From positions 1-11,188 of the forward strand of contig USMP01000016.1 in NCBI GenBank assembly GCA_900555795.1: DNA of 11,188 nt, written 5' to 3'. Below the pieces are notes generated by a model. That model had not been told where the DNA came from. It saw only the letters and a program-made list of their open reading frames with translations, and ran no database searches. Every line of letters starts with the position of its first letter. The first letter of the stretch is position 1. Origin of the DNA: an uncultured Eubacteriales bacterium. GTDB lineage: Bacteria; Bacillota; Clostridia; Oscillospirales; Oscillospiraceae. The position numbers and the translations under genes were made by a program. Below are positions 6,088 through 11,188 of the stretch, in pieces.

Positions 6088-7039
6088 TCATATCTTGGAA
6101 GTCCAAAATCTGAAGAAATACTTTAAGACCAACCGGGGCCAACTCCACGCGGTGGATGATGTGTCCTTTGCCCTGGACCGGGGAAAGACTCTGGGGATTG
6201 TCGGCGAATCCGGATGCGGCAAGTCTACCACCGGCCGGTGCGTCCTGCGCCTCATCGAGCCGACCGAGGGGAAGGTGCTGTTTGACGGGGAGGACATGCT
6301 GAGCCTGGGGAAACGGCAGATGCGCAGCCGCCGGTGCGACATGCAGATCATTTTTCAGGACCCCTTTTCTTCGCTTAACCCCCGCAATACAGTGATGCAG
6401 ACGATTGCCGAGGGGGTGCGTATGCGGGAGAAGTATCAGACCAGGGAAGCCCTGGAGGCCCGGGTCCTGGAACTAATGGAGACAGTGGGACTGGCGGAGC
6501 GCCTGATCAACAGCTATCCCCACGAACTGGACGGCGGACGCCGGCAGCGCATTGGGATTGCCAGGGCCCTAGCGGTGGAGCCCAAGCTTATCGTCTGCGA
6601 CGAGCCGGTTTCCGCCCTGGATGTGTCCATCCAGGCCCAGATTCTGAACCTGCTGAAGGATCTGCAAAAGGAACTGAATCTGACCTATATCTTCATCACC
6701 CACGACCTGGCGGTGGTCAACCATATCTCCGATGAGATTATGGTCATGTATTTGGGGCAGACTGTGGAGAAGGCACCCGCCGAGGACCTGTTCCGCTCCC
6801 CGGCCCACCCCTATACCAAGGCCCTGCTGTCGGCGATTCCAGTCCCAAAGGTGGGCGGGGCGAGGAAGGAGCGGATTCTGCTCAAGGGAGAGGTCAGTTC
6901 CCCCATTAATCCGGGTAAGGAATGCCGCTTTGCCAAACGATGCCTCTATGCCTGTGAGAGGTGCCTGCAGGAGGGGCCGCCGCTGCGGGAGGTGTCCGCC
7001 GGTCATTTTGTCGCTTGTCACCGTTTCCCCGAGTTGTGA
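6080..7039 (+). CDS. ABC transporter ATP-binding protein, DppF/OppF type
   Basis: This 319-residue partner ATPase forms a heterodimer with the preceding subunit. Motifs are Walker A GESGCGKST (42-50), Q-loop Gln 93 in IFQDPFSSLNP, signature LDGGRRQR (150-157), Walker B LIVCDE (170-175) with catalytic Glu 175, and switch His 208 in THDLA. In the signature the usual Ser of LSGG is Asp 151, a variant I recall in many clostridial and thermophile DppF proteins rather than a defect. The C-terminal extension keeps the cysteine cluster (Cys 282, 288, 295 and 313, plus an extra Cys 292). ATG 6077 would add one Met; an ATG at 5942 in the same frame lies deep in the upstream gene and is not a start. The gene is followed after 26 nt by the MBL-fold hydrolase with no terminator between them. 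Confidence 0.94.
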   Translation: MADHILEVQNLKKYFKTNRGQLHAVDDVSFALDRGKTLGIVGESGCGKSTTGRCVLRLIEPTEGKVLFDGEDMLSLGKRQMRSRRCDMQIIFQDPFSSLNPRNTVMQTIAEGVRMREKYQTREALEARVLELMETVGLAERLINSYPHELDGGRRQRIGIARALAVEPKLIVCDEPVSALDVSIQAQILNLLKDLQKELNLTYIFITHDLAVVNHISDEIMVMYLGQTVEKAPAEDLFRSPAHPYTKALLSAIPVPKVGGARKERILLKGEVSSPINPGKECRFAKRCLYACERCLQEGPPLREVSAGHFVACHRFPEL

Positions 7040-7065
7040 GAAACGCGGTGAGATAGGAGAATGCT

Positions 7066-7902
7066 ATGAAAATTGAACACGCGGTCCATATGCGGCCCGC
7101 GCTGCGCCTGCGCTGGCTGACCATTGCCTGCTTTGAGGTGCAGATAGGGGACTTTTCTATTGTAATTGACCCCTGTATCGCCGCCTCCAAACGGGCGCCC
7201 TTTGGCCCGGAGGTGGTGGAAAAAGCGGACGTGCTGCTGCTGTCCCACGGCCACTGGGACCATATTACCGACATCAAAAATCTGATGGACCGTTTTGGAT
7301 GTCCCCTGCTGTGCGGTGAGTTAACGGCACCGAGCATGCTGCGGATGCTCAACTGCAATCCGAAGGATATATATCCTATGACATCCAACCTGGAGTTGGA
7401 TTTTGGCGGCGCCAAGATCCGGGCCCTGTTCGGCCGCCACACGGATCAGCGCAAAACCCTGGAGGACCTGACCGAAAAGACAAAAAGCAATCCGCTGGTG
7501 AATACGCCGGAGATGGAGGCGTGCGCGTTTTACGGCCATATGGAGTACAGAAACTATCTGATTACCGCTCCCTCCGGCATGAGGGTGCTGTTCTGGGGGA
7601 ATGACGTGACGCCCGCCCAGCTGCAGATGATGCGGGAACTGCGCCCGGATGTGGCGCTGCTGCAGTATACCCGGCAGAGGCCGGAGGAACTGGCCCGGAT
7701 GGTGGCGGCGGGCGGCGTGAAGGTGCTGGTGCCCCACCACATGGATCTGACGAAGGATGAGAGTGAGTACGCTCCGCTGCTTGCGGCGCTGGAGCGGGAG
7801 GTGCACAGGGCTGCACCGGACTGCTTGGTTATCACGCCGGAGAAGCGAAAGTGGTACAGCTTTGCTCTGACGGTGGAGGCGGAATCCATTTCAAATGTTT
7901 GA
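7066..7902 (+). CDS. Metallo-beta-lactamase-fold hydrolase, UlaG-like (COG2220 type)
   Basis: This 278-residue cytoplasmic protein has no signal peptide. The metal-site motif HxHxDH is complete (SHGHWDH: His 61, His 63, Asp 65, His 66). Candidate further ligands are His 125 (GRHT), Asp 180 (WGND) and His 224/225 (VPHHMD), so a dinuclear metal site is likely. The IDPCI stretch at 34-38 and the overall order resemble UlaG/RomA-like members, which cleave lactones, phosphodiesters or amides; the exact reaction cannot be read from sequence. The start follows AGGAG (7055-7059) with 6-nt spacing. It sits 26 nt after the ABC ATPase and overlaps the M20 gene by 8 bp if that gene starts at 7895, so it should be co-transcribed with the importer and act on the imported compound or a product of it (inference). 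Confidence 0.85.
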   Translation: MKIEHAVHMRPALRLRWLTIACFEVQIGDFSIVIDPCIAASKRAPFGPEVVEKADVLLLSHGHWDHITDIKNLMDRFGCPLLCGELTAPSMLRMLNCNPKDIYPMTSNLELDFGGAKIRALFGRHTDQRKTLEDLTEKTKSNPLVNTPEMEACAFYGHMEYRNYLITAPSGMRVLFWGNDVTPAQLQMMRELRPDVALLQYTRQRPEELARMVAAGGVKVLVPHHMDLTKDESEYAPLLAALEREVHRAAPDCLVITPEKRKWYSFALTVEAESISNV

Positions 7903-9061
7903 GGTGTACAGTGTGAATGTGACAAAGCAGGAGATTCTGGCTTGGTGTGAGGAGCATGCCGGGGAGCAGCTGGCCCTCCTCAGGACCCTGGCCGCTATCC
8001 CGGCTCCCTCCCACAGCGAGCATAAGCGGGTGGAGTTCATCCGGGAGTGGCTGGCACGGGAGGGCGCTCAGAATGTCCGGGTGGATGAGGCCCTGAATGT
8101 GGTCGTGCCGCTGGCATGTGAAGGCCGGCGGGACATCCGGGTCTACATGGCCCACACGGATGTGGTGTTCCCGGATCTGGAGCCGCTGCCCGTGCGGGAG
8201 GAGGCGGGCAGGCTGTACGCTCCCGGCGCAGGCGACGATACGGCTAATGTGGCGGCGCTGATGCTGTGTGTGAAGTTTTTTCTCTCCCGGAAGCTGGTTC
8301 CCAGGGAGCCGCTGCTGATTGTATTCAACAGCTGCGAGGAGGGCCTGGGGAACCTGAAGGGCGTCCGGCAGATCATGCAAGAGTATGCCGGGCGGGTGCG
8401 GGAAGTGGTATCCTTTGATGGGCAGTCGTCATCCATTGTGTCGAGGGCCGTGGGCTCCGAGCGATGGAATGTGTGTGCAACCACCTGCGGCGGCCACTCC
8501 TTCGGGGCATTTGGAAAACCCAACGCAATCCACCACATGGCGCGGCTGATTGGACGGCTATACCAGCAGCCGCTTCCGCAGCGCCACGAGAGCAAAACCA
8601 CCTACAACGTGGGGACGATACAGGGAGGCACGTCCGTCAACACCATTGCCCAGCAGGTGGAGATGACCTATGAGTATCGCTCCGATAACCGGGACTGCCT
8701 GCAGCAGATGCGGAAACAGTTCCTGGATATGGTGGATGAGGCAAACGGCTCCGAGGTCAGCGTGCAGACGACGCTGCTGGGGGAGCGGCCCTGCGGCGGC
8801 ACGGTGGAGGAGTCGGCGCAGCGGCAGCTTCTGGAGCGCTGCACCCGGGCGATTGCCGATGTGACCGGGCAGCTTCCGGCCTATCGGAGTGGATCTACCG
8901 ACGCCAATATTCCGCTGTCTCTGGGAATCCCGGCGGCGACCTTTGGCCTTTACCGGGGCGGGGGGGCCCATACCCGCCAGGAGTATGTGGAAATTGACTC
9001 CCTGGGAGCCGGACTGCAGATTGCGCTGCGGCTTTTGACAGCCTCCTGCCTGGAGACCTGA
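7895..9061 (+). CDS. M20-family metallopeptidase, PepT-like
   Basis: This 388-residue cytoplasmic zinc aminopeptidase or dipeptidase candidate has the M20 metal and catalytic residues in order: His 87 with Asp 89 in AHTD, the bridging Asp in GAGDDT (114-115), the catalytic Glu pair in SCEEG (148-149), Asp 175 in SFDG, and His 359 in GGGAHT. The dimerisation-type domain carries GGHSFGAFG (199-207), and GSTDAN (333-338) matches the substrate-contact region. ATG 7895 overlaps the upstream gene by 8 bp, but its nearest Shine-Dalgarno (GGAGG, 7875-7879) is 15 nt away. GTG 7913 has GAGGTG (7901-7906) at 6 nt and may be the real start, 6 residues shorter. It is the last gene of the operon, just before a strong terminator. 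The likely role is hydrolysis of imported peptides; other M20 activities such as acylase or carbamoylase cannot be excluded. Confidence 0.88.
   Translation: MFEVYSVNVTKQEILAWCEEHAGEQLALLRTLAAIPAPSHSEHKRVEFIREWLAREGAQNVRVDEALNVVVPLACEGRRDIRVYMAHTDVVFPDLEPLPVREEAGRLYAPGAGDDTANVAALMLCVKFFLSRKLVPREPLLIVFNSCEEGLGNLKGVRQIMQEYAGRVREVVSFDGQSSSIVSRAVGSERWNVCATTCGGHSFGAFGKPNAIHHMARLIGRLYQQPLPQRHESKTTYNVGTIQGGTSVNTIAQQVEMTYEYRSDNRDCLQQMRKQFLDMVDEANGSEVSVQTTLLGERPCGGTVEESAQRQLLERCTRAIADVTGQLPAYRSGSTDANIPLSLGIPAATFGLYRGGGAHTRQEYVEIDSLGAGLQIALRLLTASCLET
7901..7906 (+). promoter_or_regulatory. Possible ribosome binding site for an alternative GTG start of the M20 gene
   Basis: GAGGTG overlaps the stop of the MBL-fold gene and lies 6 nt before the in-frame GTG at 7913. 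This spacing is much better than that of any site before ATG 7895. Confidence 0.4.
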
Positions 9062-9066
9062 GAAGG

Positions 9067-9083
9067 GGCGGCGTCCTGCCGCC
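9067..9083 (+). repeat. Small GC hairpin after the M20 gene
   Basis: GGCGGC (9067-9072) pairs with GCCGCC (9078-9083) around the 5-nt loop GTCCT, 5 bp after the stop. No T tract follows. It may help block 3' exonucleases but could be incidental in GC-rich DNA. Confidence 0.3.
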
Positions 9084-9105
9084 GTGTCATATGGCCGGAA
9101 GAAGC

Positions 9106-9149
9106 AAGCAGAGCGAGGAACCTTTTGGTTCCTCGCTCTGCTTACTTTT
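9106..9149. terminator. Rho-independent terminator, probably bidirectional
   Basis: AAGCAGAGCGAGGAACC (9106-9122) and its perfect reverse complement (9127-9143) form a 17-bp stem with a TTTT loop. On the plus strand ACTTTTA follows; on the minus strand GCTTCTTCC follows, which is less T-rich. It lies between the convergent M20 gene and histidine kinase gene and should end the transporter-hydrolase operon efficiently, and the two-component operon less certainly. Confidence 0.9.
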
Positions 9150-9166
9150 AGCTGTCGCAGGTGGTG

Positions 9167-10846
9167 TCAGGGGCGCGCCTTGGCATCCGGCTTGGGAAAG
9201 ATGACGGTAATGGTGGTGCCGGCGCCCTCGTCACTCTCCAGTTCCACCGCGGCGCCGTGGTAGGCGGCGGCGTGCTTGACAATGGAGAGCCCCAGTCCCG
9301 TGCCGCCCACCTCCTTGGAGTGGCTCTTGTCCACCCGATAAAACCGCTCGAACACCCGCTGGCGGTCGGCGGCGGGAATACCAATGCCGGTATCCTTCAC
9401 AGTCAGCCGGGGATGGCCGTCGGCCAGTTCGGTGGTGACGGTAACGGAGCCGCCGGGCCGGTTATATTTCACGGCGTTGTCCGCCAGGTTGTACAGCATC
9501 TCGTCCAGCACATGGCGCACGCCATCCACTGGGGCGCTCCCTCCCGCCAAATGGAGTGTGACCTGGGCCTTTTCGGCGGCGGCGGCCAGGCGGGAGACTA
9601 CGTCCGCGGCCAGCTGGTGCAGATCCACGGCCTCTTTGTCCATGGGCACCAGATCCTCGTCCAGCTGACTGAGGTGGATGATATCCTCTACCAGGGTAAT
9701 CAGACGCTGGGCCTCCCGGTAGATATCCCCGGCAAACTCCGGGACCGTCTCCGGCGGCACCATGCCGTCCTTCATCAGTTCCGCGAAGCCGGAGATGGAG
9801 GTCAGGGGGGTTTTCAGTTCATGGGACACGTTGGCGGTGAATTCCCGGCGCAGGACCTCCCGGCGTTCCCGCTCAGTCACGTCCAGAATAGCGATGACCG
9901 CTCCGGCGACCTGGCCCTCGTGCATCACGCAGTTGGCCAGCAGCTGGTAGCACTTGCCCTCCCGCTCCAGAAGGGCCTCGCTGTGTTGGCCGGCCAGGGA
10001 TTCGTCCACCACCTGGCGGAAGGCCTCTGCCCGGCTGAGGTGGAGCACGCTCTCCCCCTGTTGGACGCTTTTGGCCCCCAGCAGACGAAGGGCACTGGTG
10101 TTGCAGGAGAGGAGATTGGTGCGGCTGTCCAGCAGCAGGAAGCCCTCGCTCATATTCTCGGTGATGGCGGTAAACTCCTCGTGCTGCTGCTTCAGGGCGG
10201 CCATCTGCGCGTGAATGGTTTCATTCTGGCTATGGATCCGGCGCAGCAGAGGGGTCAATTCCTCGTAGGTATCGCAGTCCTCCGGATGGCCCAGATCCAG
10301 CGCCAGAATGGGCCGGCTGATGCTGCGGGAGAGGCGGTAGGCCAGGGCTGTGGCCAAAAAGGCCGTCAGGGCGGACACCAGAATCAGGGAGGGTACCAGC
10401 CCCAGCAGCAGGGCCATGACAGAACTCTGCTCACTGGCTACCCGCAGCACGGAGCCGTCGGGGAGGGAGAGGGCCACATAGAGGGTTTGGGTGGACAGGG
10501 TGTTGGAGTAGCGCCTGGACTGGCCATAGCCGGTGGAGAGGGCCTCCTGAATCTCCTGGCGGGAGAGATGGTTTTCCATAGTGGAGGAATCCACCACCGA
10601 GTCGAAGAGCACGCTGCCGTCAGAAGCGACCCAGGTGATGCGGTTGGGAGAGTCCAGGCCGGACAGATAGGCTTCGCCCCCCAGGGAGACACCCTGAATG
10701 GCCAGGCGGGCCTCCGCGTCCAGTTCATCAAAGACCCGGGTGGTGAAGTGGGGGATCAGCACGGAGCAGAAGAGCGCCGTACTCAGCACCAGCACCGCCA
10801 TGCCCACTGCCAGGATGGTGTGAAAAATCTTTTTTGTCATGGTCAT
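9167..10846 (-). CDS. Sensor histidine kinase, PhoR-like
   Basis: This 559-residue membrane sensor kinase has membrane segment 1 at about 10-31, an extracytoplasmic sensor domain at about 32-142, membrane segment 2 at about 143-170, and a short degenerate HAMP-like linker (RSISRPILALDLGHPED) leading to a helical stretch at about 195-225. A PAS domain follows at about 226-322, then HisKA with SHELKTPLTS (phosphorylated His 342). The ATPase domain has N box NLADNAVKY (453-461), G1 DTGIGI (485-490), F box FERFYR (499-504) and G2 GGTGLGL (514-520). All catalytic boxes are intact. ATG 10846 overlaps the response-regulator stop (ATGA) and has GGAGG (10857-10853) 6 nt upstream; ATG 10840 is a weaker alternative. 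The sensor and PAS layout resembles PhoR/PnpS kinases, but the stimulus is unknown. It is convergent with the importer operon, so a functional link to it is not implied. Confidence 0.93.
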   Translation of the reverse strand: MTMTKKIFHTILAVGMAVLVLSTALFCSVLIPHFTTRVFDELDAEARLAIQGVSLGGEAYLSGLDSPNRITWVASDGSVLFDSVVDSSTMENHLSRQEIQEALSTGYGQSRRYSNTLSTQTLYVALSLPDGSVLRVASEQSSVMALLLGLVPSLILVSALTAFLATALAYRLSRSISRPILALDLGHPEDCDTYEELTPLLRRIHSQNETIHAQMAALKQQHEEFTAITENMSEGFLLLDSRTNLLSCNTSALRLLGAKSVQQGESVLHLSRAEAFRQVVDESLAGQHSEALLEREGKCYQLLANCVMHEGQVAGAVIAILDVTERERREVLRREFTANVSHELKTPLTSISGFAELMKDGMVPPETVPEFAGDIYREAQRLITLVEDIIHLSQLDEDLVPMDKEAVDLHQLAADVVSRLAAAAEKAQVTLHLAGGSAPVDGVRHVLDEMLYNLADNAVKYNRPGGSVTVTTELADGHPRLTVKDTGIGIPAADRQRVFERFYRVDKSHSKEVGGTGLGLSIVKHAAAYHGAAVELESDEGAGTTITVIFPKPDAKARP

Positions 10847-11188
10847 GGGGCGCCTCCGATCTTATAGCCGATGCCCCGGATGGTTTGGATGCACCCGCCC
10901 GCCTCCCCCAGCTTCTGGCGCAGGGTGCGGATGTGTACGTCCACGGTGCGGCTGGCTCCGTCAAAGTCGTAGCCCCAGATGGCGTTGAGCAGCTGGTCCC
11001 GGGTAAATACGGTGTCCCGGTGCTCCAGCAGCAGGCACAGCACCTGAAATTCCTTCAGGGTCAGGGCGATGTTTTCCCCGTTCACCTGCACCAGATGGCG
11101 ACCGGGGTCCACCAGGAGGGAGCCCAGGGTGTACACCGGAGAGGGGACGCTGTCATCCCCGGCCCGGCGAAGGGCGGAGCGGACCCGG
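10843..11188 (-). CDS. Response regulator, OmpR/PhoB family, C-terminal part (5' end outside the window)
   Basis: The open frame continues past the window edge, leaving 115 visible residues. The first visible residues (RVRSALRRAG) match the end of the receiver domain, followed by a short linker and a complete winged helix DNA-binding domain: LKEFQVLCLLLEHRDTVFTRDQLL, WGYDFDGASRTVDVHIRTLRQKLG and the closing IRGIGYKI, all typical of PhoB/OmpR. The GTG at 11136 would give a DNA-binding domain alone and is not a real start, because the coding signal continues upstream. Its stop TGA (10845-10843) overlaps the kinase ATG, so regulator and sensor form one coupled operon. The receiver with its phosphorylated Asp is not visible. 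Confidence 0.93.
   Translation of the reverse strand, partial: RVRSALRRAGDDSVPSPVYTLGSLLVDPGRHLVQVNGENIALTLKEFQVLCLLLEHRDTVFTRDQLLNAIWGYDFDGASRTVDVHIRTLRQKLGEAGGCIQTIRGIGYKIGGAP

Noticed and set aside
9161..10867. 568-codon plus-strand open frame opposite the histidine kinase
   Set aside because: The minus strand contains all kinase boxes in order. The plus product is Gly/Gln/His-rich, typical of a shadow frame.
11026..11136. Stand-alone DNA-binding regulator starting at GTG 11136
   Set aside because: The frame continues upstream to the window edge with residues typical of the end of a receiver domain, so this is a truncated view of a full response regulator.

Overview
The window looks like an accessory or metabolic region of a GC-rich Gram-positive anaerobe, most likely an Oscillospirales/Clostridia-type gut bacterium. 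This is inferred from strong AGGAGG-type ribosome binding sites, a lipoprotein-type solute-binding protein, a DppF variant with an LDGG signature, and a PhoR/PhoB-type two-component pair. No taxonomic marker gene is present, so the assignment is only a best guess.

Layout: (1) 1-364 (+) is the C-terminal part of a creatininase-family amidohydrolase, cut by the window edge. (2) 379-1308 (-) is a LysR-type regulator, tail to tail with the creatininase and divergent from the transporter operon. (3) 1309-1466 is the shared control region. It holds a near-consensus promoter for the regulator, an extended -10 promoter for the operon, a TTGA-N4-TCAA dyad, and a long bulged inverted repeat over the operon's -10. 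(4) 1467-7039 (+) is a peptide/nickel-type (DppABCDF/OppABCDF) ABC importer: lipoprotein, permease 1, permease 2 (broken by a frameshift), ATPase 1, ATPase 2. A GC-rich hairpin without a T tract separates the binding-protein gene from the rest. (5) 7066-9061 (+) holds two hydrolase genes in the same operon, an UlaG-like metallo-beta-lactamase-fold enzyme and a PepT-like M20 metallopeptidase. (6) 9106-9149 is a strong, probably bidirectional terminator. (7) 9167-11188 (-) is a sensor histidine kinase and the C-terminal half of its OmpR/PhoB-type response regulator. This unit is separate and convergent.

Working model (inference): the LysR protein senses a small amide- or peptide-like compound and activates the divergent importer-hydrolase operon. 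The importer brings the compound in, and the MBL-fold enzyme, the M20 peptidase and perhaps the creatininase-family enzyme cut it in the cytoplasm. The most striking anomaly is in the second permease gene, where about 11 bases appear to be missing in a highly conserved motif, which shifts the frame. As written, the importer would be inactive while every other gene in the operon looks intact. I saw no tRNA, rRNA, CRISPR array, insertion sequence or phage gene.
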